This document shows, piece after piece, positions 39,459 to 49,655 of a DNA stretch of 64,000 nt (position 1 is the first letter of the stretch; each line of letters opens with the position of its first letter). The stretch covers positions 1,083,501 through 1,147,500 of the forward strand of contig JACKIM010000001.1 of assembly GCA_020638465.1 (NCBI GenBank), read 5' to 3'. The position numbers and the translations under genes were made by a program. Under the pieces are notes generated by a model. It was not told where the DNA came from, made no database searches, and saw only the letters and a list, made by a program, of their open reading frames with translations. This DNA comes from Geminicoccaceae bacterium (GTDB lineage: Bacteria; Pseudomonadota; Alphaproteobacteria; Geminicoccales; Geminicoccaceae).

Positions 39459-40347
39459 GCACGACGTCGCTGGAGCGCGAAGCCGGTCCATTCACCCGCT
39501 TTGCCGCCGATTTCGTCGAAAGCCGGCTGGCTCTCCTGGGCCTGGTCATGCTGCTCGCCATCGTCGTGCTGGCGCTGCTCGCACCGTGGATCGCGCCTCA
39601 GGATCCCTACGACCTGGGACAGGTGTCGGTGATGGATGCGCGCATGCCTCCCGGCAGCGAAAGTTTCGATGGCTACATCTTCTGGCTTGGTACCGACGGT
39701 GCCGGACGCGACCTGTGGTCGGCCATCCTCTACGGCCTGCGCATCTCGCTTGCCGTCGGTGTGGCCAGCGGTGTGATCGCGCTGACCATCGGCATGGTGG
39801 TCGGGCTGGTCGCGGCCTATGCCGGGGGCCGCACGGAAACGATCATCATGCGGATCGTCGACATTCAGCTGTCCTTCCCGGCGGTGCTGATAGCGCTCAT
39901 GCTGCTGGCCATTCTCGGCAAGGGCATCGACAAGATCATCATCGCCCTCGTCATCGCCCAGTGGGCCTATTACGCGCGGACAGTGCGCGGATCGGCACTG
40001 GTGGAGCGGCAAAAGGAATATGTCGAGGCGGCGACCTGCCTCGCCCTGTCGCACCGCCGCATCGTCTTCCGACATATCCTGCCCAACTGCCTTGCGCCGC
40101 TGATCGTCGTCGGCACGGTTCAGGTCGCCCACGCCATTGCACTTGAGGCGACGCTTTCCTTTCTCGGCGTCGGTCTTCCGCAGACGGAACCATCGCTGGG
40201 ACTGCTGATTTCCAACGGCTTCGAATACATGCTGTCCGGCAAGTACTGGATCAGCATATTTCCCGGTGTGGCACTGTTGTTGACCATCGTTTCCATCAAT
40301 CTCGTCGGCGATCAACTGCGTGACGTGCTCAATCCGAGGCTGCGACG

Positions 40348-40351
<4 letters not shown>
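39455..40351 (+). CDS. ABC transporter permease, DppC-like
   Basis: This 298-residue inner-membrane protein has the DppC layout: a short cytoplasmic head with one span (LALLGLVMLLAIVVLALLAP), the signature FWLGTDGAGRDLWSAILYGL, and the coupling loop ALVERQKEYVEAATCLALSH. It pairs with the upstream permease to form the channel. Start and stop overlap the neighbouring genes by four bases each, so the subunits are translated together. Confidence 0.9.
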
Positions 40352-41351
<1,000 letters not shown>

Positions 41352-41355
<4 letters not shown>

Positions 41356-42344
41356 CGGCGATGATCGAGCTTTCCGGTATTTCCAGGCGTTTTGTCAAAA
41401 GTCTCGATCTGGCGGAGAAGATCGCCGGGCGATTGGGGGCCAGCGTGCATGAACAGGTCGTGCATGCGGTGGATCATGTCGACCTGCGTATCGACAAGGG
41501 CGAGGTGCTGGGGCTGGTCGGCGAGAGCGGGTGCGGAAAATCCACCCTTGGCCGTGTGGTCGCGGGCATTCTCCAGCCCAGCAGCGGGATATTGCGTTAC
41601 CGCGGCAGGGACGTGAACGACCTTCGGGGTGACGAGCTGAGGGCCTACCGGCTGGCCGTCCAGATGATCTTCCAGGACCCGTTCGCCAGCCTCAATCCGA
41701 GAATGCGGGTCATCGACATCATTTCCGAGGCGCCGATTGCCCACGGTCTGATACGTTCCCGCGACAGGGAAGGCTACACGGCTGAGATCATGGACCAGGT
41801 GGGGCTCGATCCGGGTTTCATGCGCCGTTATCCGCACCAGTTCTCCGGCGGCCAGCGGCAGCGGGTCGGCATTGCCCGCGCCATTGCGGTCAAACCCGAA
41901 TTCCTCGTGTGCGATGAGGCGATTGCCGCACTGGATGTGTCCATTCAGGCGCAGGTCATCAACCTGTTCATGGACCTGCGCGAAAAGCTCGACCTGACCT
42001 ATCTCTTCATCAGCCACGACCTGTCCGTCGTGGAGCATGTCGCGGACCGGGTCGTCATCATGTATCTTGGCCGGGTCGTCGAGGCGGCACCCACCGGGAC
42101 GCTTTTTGCCGGACCCGCACATCCCTATGCCACGGCATTGCTCGAAGAGGTGCCGAGGCTCGATTCCCGGCACCGGAGATTCCAGCCGATCAGGGGCGAG
42201 GTCCCGTCGCCGCTCGATCCGCCTCGGGGATGCCATTTTCATCCCCGATGCCCGCAGGCCATGCCGCGCTGCTCCGTCGAGCGGCCGGAATTGCGGACCA
42301 TCGCCAGCCGGCATATCTGCGCATGTCATCTGAATGACGGGTGA
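41352..42344 (+). CDS. ABC transporter ATPase, DppF-like
   Basis: This 330-residue ATPase has Walker A GESGCGKST near residue 61, signature FSGGQRQRVG near 164 and a C-terminal RGCHFHPRCPQAMPRC cysteine motif. Its Walker B reads FLVCDEAIAALD instead of the usual DEPT/SALD, so the proline and threonine/serine after the catalytic Glu are replaced. The catalytic Asp-Glu remains. The start overlaps the first ATPase by four bases and the stop lies eleven bases inside the amidohydrolase gene. Confidence 0.9.
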
Positions 42345-43182
42345 GCCGTACACGCTGGTCCGGCCGGATCGCGCCGGCGATGCCCTGCCGATCCTCTACG
42401 ACAGTCCGCACAGTGGCCGGGAATACCCCGACGATTTCGGCTCAGCGCTCGACCTCTCGCTGTTGCGCCGGGCCGAGGATGCCCATGTCGACGAACTGCT
42501 CTTAGAAGCGCCGGCGCAAGGGGTCAGCCTGCTGCATGCGCATTTTCCACGTGCCTATGTCGATGCGAACCGCGCACGCGACGACGTGGATCCGCGCATC
42601 CTCGACCGGGCGCCGTCCATGGCGCTCCACCCCGGCGAAAAATCGTCAATGCGCATTGGTCTCATTCGCGAGATCGTCACGCCTGGTCTGAATATCTATG
42701 ACCGGAAGCTTTCGTGGAGTGAAGTCGAACGCCGTATCGAGCGCTGCTGGCTGCCCTATCGAAATGCCCTGACGTCGGTGCTGAGCGAGCTGCGCCGGCG
42801 GCATGGGCGCGTGCTGCATGTCCAGTGGCATTCGATGAAATCCGTCGGCAATGCCGCCACTCCGGACGGACCGGGCAGGCGGCGGCCGGACATGGTGGTG
42901 GGAGATCGGTTCGGAACGAGTTGCACAACATCGACCCGCGACCTGCTCCTGGAGCTGTTGCGCGAAGGGGGGTATGCGGTTTCGCTCAACGATCCCTATG
43001 CCGGAGGTGCCATCCTGAGCGAGATTGCCGATCCCGGCAACGGGATCGAAAGCCTGCAGGTCGAGATCAACCGGGGTCTCTACCTCGACGAGGCGAAAGT
43101 CGAGAAAACACTTGGATTCGAACGCCTGAAGTCGAATATTTCGGCGCTGACGGAACAGCTCGCCCGGAGATGGCAACCGTGA
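42334..43182 (+). CDS. N-formylglutamate amidohydrolase family protein
   Basis: This 282-residue protein belongs to the N-formylglutamate amidohydrolase family. It shows LPILYDSPHSGREYPDDFG near residue 20-35 with the metal-binding His, then RRAEDAHVDELLLEAP, RAYVDANRARDDVDPRIL, and a downstream LHVQWHSMKSVG that supplies further metal/active-site residues. The family releases glutamate from N-acyl forms. Here it sits directly before dgcN and dgcA, so I infer it may remove the acyl group from N-acetyl-glutamate or a related intermediate rather than act in histidine degradation; no hut genes are nearby. It overlaps its neighbours at both ends. Confidence 0.8.
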   Translation: MTGEPYTLVRPDRAGDALPILYDSPHSGREYPDDFGSALDLSLLRRAEDAHVDELLLEAPAQGVSLLHAHFPRAYVDANRARDDVDPRILDRAPSMALHPGEKSSMRIGLIREIVTPGLNIYDRKLSWSEVERRIERCWLPYRNALTSVLSELRRRHGRVLHVQWHSMKSVGNAATPDGPGRRRPDMVVGDRFGTSCTTSTRDLLLELLREGGYAVSLNDPYAGGAILSEIADPGNGIESLQVEINRGLYLDEAKVEKTLGFERLKSNISALTEQLARRWQP

Positions 43183-44171
43183 TCGAAGCGCCTTATCTGA
43201 TGTTCATTGGCGATGTCGCCGACCAGCTTGCCGCCAAGACATCGCAGGGGGTCGTCCACTGGCGGCCCCAGTTCTGCACCGGCCAGTTGCGGCTGGACGG
43301 GTGTCGCGCCGATCTCGACCTGCCCGACATGACCGTTGCCGAGGCCGCAGCCGCCGGTTGCCGAACCCTGCTCGTCGGCGTGGCCAATTCGGGCGGGGTC
43401 CTGCCCGGGCACTGGACGGCCACCATCGTCGATGCGATCGAGGCGGGCATGGATGTCGCGAGCGGCCTGCACATGCGGCTGGAAGACGTGCCGGCCATCG
43501 CCGAAGCGGCCGCGCGCAAGGGGCGGCGGCTGGTCAATGCCCGTCATCCGCGGCGGGGCTTCCGCACGGGCACCGGCCTGCGCCGTACGGGCAAGCGGGT
43601 TCTGGCGGTGGGCACGGACTGCTCATGCGGCAAGATGTACACCATGCTGGCGATGGAACGTTGCATGCGCGAGCGTGGGATGAAGGCCGATTTCCGCGCG
43701 ACCGGACAGACGGGTATCCTGATTACCGGCGAGGGAATCGCGATCGACGCCGTGGTCTCGGACTTCATTTCGGGCGCCGTCGAGGAACTGGCCCCGGCGA
43801 ATGACGACGATCACTGGGACCTGATCGAAGGACAGGGGTCGCTGTTCCACCCCGCCTTTGCCGGCGTCAGTCTGGGCCTGCTCCACGGCGCACAGGCGGA
43901 TGCGCTGGTCCTGTGCCATGAGCCTACCCGCACCCACATGCGCGGCCTGCCGCACCAGCCCCTGCCATCGCTGGAGGACTGCCTGAAGCGCAATGTCGAG
44001 GCGGGGCGGTTGACCAACGCCTATGTTCGTTGCGCCGGGTTGAGCATCAACACGAGCGCGCTGGGCGAGGCGGAAGCCGCCGACTATCTCGGGAAGGTCG
44101 AGGACCGCATGGGGCTTCCGGCTGTCGACCCGTTCAGGCACGGCGCAGAGCGGCTGGTGGATGCCCTGTGA
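43179..44171 (+). CDS. dgcN: DgcN-type D-glutamate N-acetyltransferase (DUF1611)
   Basis: This 330-residue protein matches the DUF1611/DgcN family. It begins IEAPYLMFIGDVADQLAAK, has GVVHWRPQFCTGQLRL, a P-loop-like VGTDCSCGKMYTMLAM near residue 145, and DLIEGQGSLFHPAFAGVSLG. In D-glutamate catabolism DgcN acetylates D-glutamate so that DgcA can invert it. I chose GTG 43179, because a GGAGA site lies eight bases upstream and it overlaps the preceding stop; an ATG at 43170 is possible. dgcA follows immediately. Confidence 0.75.
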   Translation: MIEAPYLMFIGDVADQLAAKTSQGVVHWRPQFCTGQLRLDGCRADLDLPDMTVAEAAAAGCRTLLVGVANSGGVLPGHWTATIVDAIEAGMDVASGLHMRLEDVPAIAEAAARKGRRLVNARHPRRGFRTGTGLRRTGKRVLAVGTDCSCGKMYTMLAMERCMRERGMKADFRATGQTGILITGEGIAIDAVVSDFISGAVEELAPANDDDHWDLIEGQGSLFHPAFAGVSLGLLHGAQADALVLCHEPTRTHMRGLPHQPLPSLEDCLKRNVEAGRLTNAYVRCAGLSINTSALGEAEAADYLGKVEDRMGLPAVDPFRHGAERLVDAL

Positions 44172-45148
44172 TGCGGGCGTTGTCGATCACCTCTGTCAGT
44201 TTTCCCCTGCGCAAGCCCTTTTCCATTTCGCGTGATAGCGTCACCGAGGTTCATCTCGTTGAAGTGACAATCGCTGAACAAGGAACAAGCGGTCGTGGCG
44301 AATGTCGCCCTTACGCGAGATATGATGAAACGATAGCGAGCGTCACCGGGCAGGTCGAGGCGATGCGCGACGCCATCGGGAGCGGCATGGATCGTATCGC
44401 ACTGCGCGAGGCCATGCCGCCCGGTGCCGCCCGCAATGCGCTGGATTGTGCATTGCTCGACCTTGAGGCGAAAATTGCGGGCAGGCCGGTGCACGAAATC
44501 CTGAAGGTTGCACGGCCGCGGCCCGTCGGAGTGACCTACACCATCAGCCTCGATACGCCGGATCGCATGGCGGCCGAGGCGAGGGCGGTCGGGCGGCCGC
44601 TCTACAAGCTCAAGCTGGGTGGCGAGGGGGACCTGGAGCGCGTCCGGGCCGTGCGCGAGGCGGCACCCGATGCGCGGCTCATCGTCGACGCCAACGAGGC
44701 CTGGACCGTGGACAGGGTCGAGCGATGGCTGCAACCCATGGCCCGTCTCGGCGTGGAGCTGATCGAACAGCCGCTGCCGGCGGGTGGGGACGAGAGCCTG
44801 CGCGGCATCGACCGGGCCGTACCTCTTTGTGCCGACGAGAGCTTCCACGACAGCCACGATGTCGACCGCCTTCGCGGCCTCTATGACTACGTCAACATCA
44901 AGATCGACAAGACCGGAGGGCTGACCGAGGCGCTGGCGGCCGCCGATGCCGCGCGCGACGCCGGTTTCGGTATCATGCTGGGATGCATGATGGCGTCGTC
45001 CCTGTCGATGGCGCAGGCGTTCCCGCTGACCACACGCGCCCGTTTCGTCGACCTCGACGGTCCTCTGCTGCTTGCACGCGACCGCGACCCGCCGGTGCGC
45101 TACGATGGTGCCGTCATGCAGCCACCGCCGCGCGAGCTGTGGGGATAG
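44171..45148 (+). CDS. dgcA: DgcA-type N-acetyl-D-glutamate racemase / dipeptide epimerase family
   Basis: This 325-residue protein is an enolase-superfamily member of the muconate-lactonising/dipeptide-epimerase group. It has the acid-base Lys pair in YKLKLGGEGD near residue 146, metal ligands in IVDANEAW near 174, IEQPLPAG near 199 and CADESFHD near 222, and the second base in NIKIDKTGG near 245. Next to dgcN, the best assignment is racemisation of N-acetyl-D-glutamate; an L-Ala-D/L-Glu epimerase is the main alternative. The start overlaps the dgcN stop (TGATG) and it is the last gene of the operon. Confidence 0.75.
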   Translation: MRALSITSVSFPLRKPFSISRDSVTEVHLVEVTIAEQGTSGRGECRPYARYDETIASVTGQVEAMRDAIGSGMDRIALREAMPPGAARNALDCALLDLEAKIAGRPVHEILKVARPRPVGVTYTISLDTPDRMAAEARAVGRPLYKLKLGGEGDLERVRAVREAAPDARLIVDANEAWTVDRVERWLQPMARLGVELIEQPLPAGGDESLRGIDRAVPLCADESFHDSHDVDRLRGLYDYVNIKIDKTGGLTEALAAADAARDAGFGIMLGCMMASSLSMAQAFPLTTRARFVDLDGPLLLARDRDPPVRYDGAVMQPPPRELWG

Positions 45149-45178
45149 GATCGGTCCGGGTCAGGTTTCATCGATGGG

Positions 45179-46282
45179 TCACGAGTGCTTGCGCGCAACC
45201 GCATCCTGAACCAGCGCCGTCAGGCGGAAGAAGCCATGCGCCATCTTGGTGTAGGGTGTGAGCAGGAAGAAGGTGAGCACACCGCCGAGATGCAGCGCCA
45301 GCAGGAGACCGGTCAGGCCGGTTCCGCGGACGGCGTAGAGAAGGAGACCGCTGAGGCCGACATACCCCAGAAGCAGGACGAAGGCCCGTTCTCCGGCGGC
45401 GCGCCTCGGTGTTCCCAGCTGTGGATCGGCCTTGCGGCGCAGAATTTCGAGGCCGAGGCATCCGGCGACGAGGAGAAGCCCGCCGGCGACGCCGAGGAGC
45501 TTGGGCAGCGACCAGAAGGGGTAGGGGGCGGGTGCGTTGAACCCGTAGTGAAGAATTGTGGCTGACGTGGTGGAGGCAAAGCACAGCAGGAAGCCGTAAA
45601 GGACGGCCTGATGGGCGTGGCGTCTTGCATCCGAATAACGTTCACCCTTTTCGAAGTTACACCCCTGACCCTGACCACCGGAGAGGTTCTTCATGCGTCC
45701 GGCGGAAATCGCGGCATCGAGAAAGGCACCCAATGTCAGATGTCCACCGTCGACTTCCTTCCAGTACCGGCGAAGGCCGACACCAACCGCCACGAGCGGC
45801 AGAATGAATGCAGGCAGGAATATCGCCACCATCGCACCATGTCCGAGCCATGCATAGAAGCCGCTCCCGGAGCCGGGAAGGGTGGCGATGGCCAGGAACA
45901 TCAACGCGCTGGCTATCACCAATGCGGTAGCGATGGCCCCGCCCCGCGCCTGGAACAGGCGGGCCAGCGCCTGCGGCCAGACCATCCGCTCCCAGCTTTG
46001 CGCGCGTGCGGCGGCCAGTGCCCGTGGCAGGTTCAGGTCGAATTCGTGCGGTGCGGTGTACTGGCATGCATAATAGCAACCCCGGCAGTTGTGGCAGAGA
46101 TTGGCCAGTTGCGTGATATCGCCATCGGTGAATATCTTCTTCCGGGTGATGGCTGGAAAGACCGAACAATATCCCTCGCAATAACGACAGGCATTGCAGA
46201 TCTCCACCTGCCGGCGGGCTTCCTCGACCGGATCGGCCGAAATCGCGCCGGGATCGGTTTGCAGGGTGACATCAAGCGACAT
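45179..46282 (-). CDS. tcuB: TcuB-like tricarballylate/citrate utilisation iron-sulfur membrane protein
   Basis: This 367-residue protein has two 4Fe-4S type cysteine clusters near the N-terminus (CNACRYCEGYCSVFP near residue 30 and CHNCRGCYYACQY near 63) followed by about six membrane spans (ALVIASALMFLAIATL; AMVAIFLPAFILPLVAVGV). TcuB passes electrons from the reduced FAD of TcuA to the quinone pool. It is last in the gntR-tcuA-tcuB operon and overlaps the end of tcuA by eleven bases. It converges on dgcA across a 30-base gap. Confidence 0.85.
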   Translation of the reverse strand: MSLDVTLQTDPGAISADPVEEARRQVEICNACRYCEGYCSVFPAITRKKIFTDGDITQLANLCHNCRGCYYACQYTAPHEFDLNLPRALAAARAQSWERMVWPQALARLFQARGGAIATALVIASALMFLAIATLPGSGSGFYAWLGHGAMVAIFLPAFILPLVAVGVGLRRYWKEVDGGHLTLGAFLDAAISAGRMKNLSGGQGQGCNFEKGERYSDARRHAHQAVLYGFLLCFASTTSATILHYGFNAPAPYPFWSLPKLLGVAGGLLLVAGCLGLEILRRKADPQLGTPRRAAGERAFVLLLGYVGLSGLLLYAVRGTGLTGLLLALHLGGVLTFFLLTPYTKMAHGFFRLTALVQDAVARKHS

Positions 46283-47681
46283 GGGCCGCGGCCTCCCGTC
46301 CGGCGATGCGCCCGAAGACCGTGCCGATGGTCATGCCGAATCCGGCAAGATAGCCCTGGCCGAGGATCGAGCCCGCCATCATTTCTCCAGCACTCCAGAT
46401 GTTGTCCCAGGTTCCGTCGCGCCCGCTCACGCGAGCGGTCCGGTCGACCTTGAGGCCCAGATAGGTGAAGGTGACGCCGGGCCGCAGCGAATAGGCGTAG
46501 AACGGCGGTTCGACGATGGGGCGTGCCCAGTTGGTCTTGGGTGGGTCGATGCCTTCCGTGGCCACGCCGTCCAGCCGCTGCGGGTGAAAATCCCCGGGGC
46601 GGCAGGCGGAATTGAAGGCCGCCACTGTCGCTTCCAGACGGTCGGCGGGGAGGTCGAGCCGGCGGGCCAGCCCGCCGATCGAATCAGCGGCGATCGGCGG
46701 ATAGACGGACGGCATGAACAGGTCGATGGAGCGGCTGTCGATGATCGAATAGGCAACCTGTCCGGGCTGCCCGGCGACAAGGCGACCCCAGATGGCATAG
46801 CGCTTGGGCCAGACATCCTCGCCCTCGTCATAGAAGCGTTCGCCGTTCCCGTTCACGACGATGGAGAATGGAACGCAATCGAGCCGGGTGACGATGCCGC
46901 CGTCATACTTCGGCGCACGCCCGTCGATGGCGACCGCATGGCACTGGGTCGGGTCGCCGACTGTTTCCGCACCCTGGTCGATCATGTCCTTGAGGAGAAC
47001 GCCGCGATTGTATGGTGTGCCCCGAATGAGGAAATTGCGGGCCGATTCGCCCCAGGCGCGGGCCAGCCAGTCGATGTCCGCCTGAAATCCACCGGCGGCG
47101 AGAACCACGGCACGCGCCGGGATCTGATGGGTCATGCCACCTGTCTTCACTTCGAGATGGGTGGCGCGGTGACCATCGAGAGCCACGTGTTTGACCTGGG
47201 CATCGTAGACGATCGTCACACCGAGATCTTCCGCCGTCAGGTAATAGGCATTTACCAGGGCCTTTCCCCCACCGAGGAAAAACGCGTTGGTGCGGTCGAG
47301 CGACAGCGTCCCCGCCAGCGAGGGCTGGAAACGGACCCCATGCGCCTGCATCCAGGGCAGGCATTCCGCCGATGTCCTGATCGCGTGACGGGCCAGATCT
47401 TCATCCGTCTTTCCACCGGTCACCCGAAGGAGATCTTCCCAGAACTCCTCCTCGTCATAGGTCTCGACCAGCGGCCCCAACGATCCATGATGCATGCAGC
47501 GGAAGTTGCGGGTGTGCCGGGAATTGCCGCCCCGGTAGGATCTCGGCGCGCCTTCGAGGACGAGCACGCGCGCCCCGGCTTCAGCCGCTTCGATGGCGGC
47601 ACAGAGGGCCGCATTGCCGCCACCGGCAATGACGACGTCCCATGTCTCGCGGGCGATGCGTTTCGGGTCGGTCATGGTCAT
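46272..47681 (-). CDS. tcuA: TcuA-like FAD-dependent tricarballylate dehydrogenase
   Basis: This 469-residue flavoprotein belongs to the fumarate-reductase/succinate-dehydrogenase-like FAD family. The dinucleotide-binding start is VVIAGGGNAALCAAIEAAE near residue 16, then the acidic strand end LVLEGAPR, the RNFRCMHHGSLGPLV loop near residue 65, and a late GQGYLAGFGMTIGTVFGRIA segment closing the FAD site. TcuA oxidises tricarballylate to cis-aconitate. The adjacent tcuB and transporter genes support a tricarboxylate substrate. It overlaps the regulator gene by four bases. Confidence 0.8.
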   Translation of the reverse strand: MTMTDPKRIARETWDVVIAGGGNAALCAAIEAAEAGARVLVLEGAPRSYRGGNSRHTRNFRCMHHGSLGPLVETYDEEEFWEDLLRVTGGKTDEDLARHAIRTSAECLPWMQAHGVRFQPSLAGTLSLDRTNAFFLGGGKALVNAYYLTAEDLGVTIVYDAQVKHVALDGHRATHLEVKTGGMTHQIPARAVVLAAGGFQADIDWLARAWGESARNFLIRGTPYNRGVLLKDMIDQGAETVGDPTQCHAVAIDGRAPKYDGGIVTRLDCVPFSIVVNGNGERFYDEGEDVWPKRYAIWGRLVAGQPGQVAYSIIDSRSIDLFMPSVYPPIAADSIGGLARRLDLPADRLEATVAAFNSACRPGDFHPQRLDGVATEGIDPPKTNWARPIVEPPFYAYSLRPGVTFTYLGLKVDRTARVSGRDGTWDNIWSAGEMMAGSILGQGYLAGFGMTIGTVFGRIAGREAAAHVA

Positions 47682-48385
47682 TCCTGCCGGTCCGGTGAAG
47701 ACTGCCGCAACATGCGCAACCGTGTGAGGTGGGCGCGTTCCATGTGGAGGCGCATGGCCGTTTCCGCCGCGCTGCCATCGCGTGCGAAGAGCGATTCCAG
47801 AATGTCCTGGTGCTCGGCCACCGCCTCCTTGGCGCGGGTCGGCGATTCCATGCTCGTCGGCCCGAGGATCAGCAGCGTCGATTCGACCGAGGCCATGGAT
47901 CGGTGCAGGAACCGGTTGCGCGCAGCGTCGAGGAGGCGGGCATGGAATTGACGGTTGAGGCGGACCAGGGCAGTGGCGTCGCCGATGGAAGCCTTCATGT
48001 CGACGTTGATGGATTGCAGTTCCTCGAGCTCGACCGACGAGGCCGCCCGTGCGGCCAGGCGGGCCGCGGTCGCCTCAAGGACCATCCGCATCTCGTAGAG
48101 TTCCATCATTTCGGAATATTCCAGCCTTCGGACGACCGCTCCGGTACGGGGCTGGTGTTCGACAAGGCCCTCGCTCTCGAGACGGCGGATGGCCTCGCGA
48201 ACCGGGGTCCTGCTGATGGACAACCGCTCGGCAAGTTCGTTTTCCGTCAAGCGTGCTCCGGGTTTCAGCGCGCCCGAGCGAATCTCCTCCCTGATCCGCT
48301 CGAAGGCGCTGTCGCCCTGCAGGACGCGCGATTCGGGGTTTCCGGAAGTTGATCCACTCTTTCCCATTTTTCCTGTTTTCTTCAT
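47678..48385 (-). CDS. GntR-family (FCD-type) regulator
   Basis: This 235-residue protein has an N-terminal winged helix (SAFERIREEIRSGALKPGAR, then LAERLSISRTPVREAIRRL) and a C-terminal FCD ligand-binding domain with HxxxHxxLLDAARN-type metal residues (NRQFHARLLDAARNRFLH). I chose ATG 48385; others at 48409 and 48367 are possible, but the first overlaps a palindrome likely to be the operator. It probably senses a tricarboxylate and controls both its own operon and the divergent transporter genes. Confidence 0.8.
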   Translation of the reverse strand: MKKTGKMGKSGSTSGNPESRVLQGDSAFERIREEIRSGALKPGARLTENELAERLSISRTPVREAIRRLESEGLVEHQPRTGAVVRRLEYSEMMELYEMRMVLEATAARLAARAASSVELEELQSINVDMKASIGDATALVRLNRQFHARLLDAARNRFLHRSMASVESTLLILGPTSMESPTRAKEAVAEHQDILESLFARDGSAAETAMRLHMERAHLTRLRMLRQSSPDRQE

Positions 48386-48395
48386 GCATCCAATC

Positions 48396-48411
48396 GTATA
48401 CATCAGCATAC
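48396..48411. promoter_or_regulatory. Imperfect palindrome between the divergent gntR and abrB-like genes
   Basis: The 16-base sequence GTATACATCAGCATAC has outer arms GTAT/ATAC and lies in the 28-base gap between the two start codons. A related sequence sharing ATACATCA occurs at 49492-49507, before the tctC-type gene. GntR proteins bind such half-palindromes, so both are candidate operators. No binding evidence exists here. Confidence 0.4.
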
Positions 48412-48413
48412 AA

Positions 48414-49502
48414 ATGCGTCAAGAACCCTCGTCCTTCATCCATCGCCTACCCCTCCGCCGCGCGGGCACGCTGGCCCTCGCCGGTTGCGGCGTCGTCGTG
48501 TTCCAGGCGTTGGGCCTGCCGTTGCCCTTCCTGTTCGGGCCGATGTTTTCCTGCCTCGCCGCCGCCCTGCTCGGGGTGCGACTTCGGGGCTTTTCCACGG
48601 TATCCAAGGGGGCGCGAACGATTCTCGGTGTGGCGGTCGGGGCTTCGATCACGCCAGAGGTCGTCCACCAGCTGCCGCAAATGGCGGGTTCGGCGGCGTT
48701 CGTGCCAATCTACATCATCGCTATCGGTCTCGTCGGCGTTCCCTATTTCCGCCATGTCTGCGGGTTCGACATGCCCACAGCCTATTTTGCAGCCATGCCC
48801 GGCGGGCTTCAGGACATGATCGTCTTCGGGCAGGAGGCCGGTGCGGATGTCCGGGCCCTATCGCTCGTCCATGCGACCCGGGTGCTCATCATCGTCACCA
48901 TCGTCCCGGCCATCCTGCTGCATATCTTCGACCGGCCGCTCGTCAAGCCGATCGGGGCGCCGGCCTTCGACATACCCCTGGCGGAACTCGTCCTGATGGC
49001 TGCGGCCGCGATCGGTGGCTGGAAGATCGGCGAGCGGGTCGGACTGTTCGGTGCCGCCATCCTCGGTCCGATGATCGCAACCGCGATCCTTTCCCTGACA
49101 GGCCTCGTCGAGCACCGGCCGCCACGTGAGGCCATTCTCGCGGCGCAGCTGTTCATCGGTATCGGGATCGGTGTCGGCTATGTCGGTGTGACCGTTAGTG
49201 AAATTCGCCGCTTCGTGCTGTCGGGGATGGCGTTCGTAGCCATCCTCGCGATTCTCGCCGCCATCGTCACGGAGATTGTCGTTCAGCTGGGATTTGCTTC
49301 GCCAGTGGAAGGCTTTCTTTCCTTCGCGCCGGGCGGGCAGGCCGAGATGACCGTCCTTGCCATCGTTGCCGGGGCGGATCTCGGATTCATCGTCGTGCAT
49401 CACCTGCTGAGGCTGACCCTGGTCATCATGGGTGCGCCGATCTTCGCCGCGATCCTCGGTCTGCGCGGCCCAGGGAGGGACAAAAAAAGTCATACATCAT
49501 AA
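48414..49502 (+). CDS. AbrB-family membrane protein
   Basis: This 362-residue protein has about nine to ten membrane spans arranged as two similar halves. It contains GTLALAGCGVVVFQALGLPL, FLFGPMFSCLAAALLGVRL and, in the second half, LFGAAILGPMIATAILSLTG and FLSFAPGGQAEMTVLAIVAG. The AMPGGLQDM and APGGQAEMT motifs are typical of the AbrB membrane family, whose members often accompany tricarboxylate transporters. Transport or regulatory function is not settled. I chose ATG 48414; no clear ribosome site is present, so the message may be leaderless. Confidence 0.75.
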   Translation: MRQEPSSFIHRLPLRRAGTLALAGCGVVVFQALGLPLPFLFGPMFSCLAAALLGVRLRGFSTVSKGARTILGVAVGASITPEVVHQLPQMAGSAAFVPIYIIAIGLVGVPYFRHVCGFDMPTAYFAAMPGGLQDMIVFGQEAGADVRALSLVHATRVLIIVTIVPAILLHIFDRPLVKPIGAPAFDIPLAELVLMAAAAIGGWKIGERVGLFGAAILGPMIATAILSLTGLVEHRPPREAILAAQLFIGIGIGVGYVGVTVSEIRRFVLSGMAFVAILAILAAIVTEIVVQLGFASPVEGFLSFAPGGQAEMTVLAIVAGADLGFIVVHHLLRLTLVIMGAPIFAAILGLRGPGRDKKSHTS

Positions 49503-49655
49503 CGTATTTCGTCGTGTCCTCCTGTGAATGAATTTGATTTATCGCGTTCCACCTGACATCCTGCGGGAACAGGCCGGCTCATTTTCGCGGCCGAATCATC
49601 TGTCACCTTGCGGGAAAGCCCTGCACGTTTCTCATTTCTCACAGGGAGGAAATGA

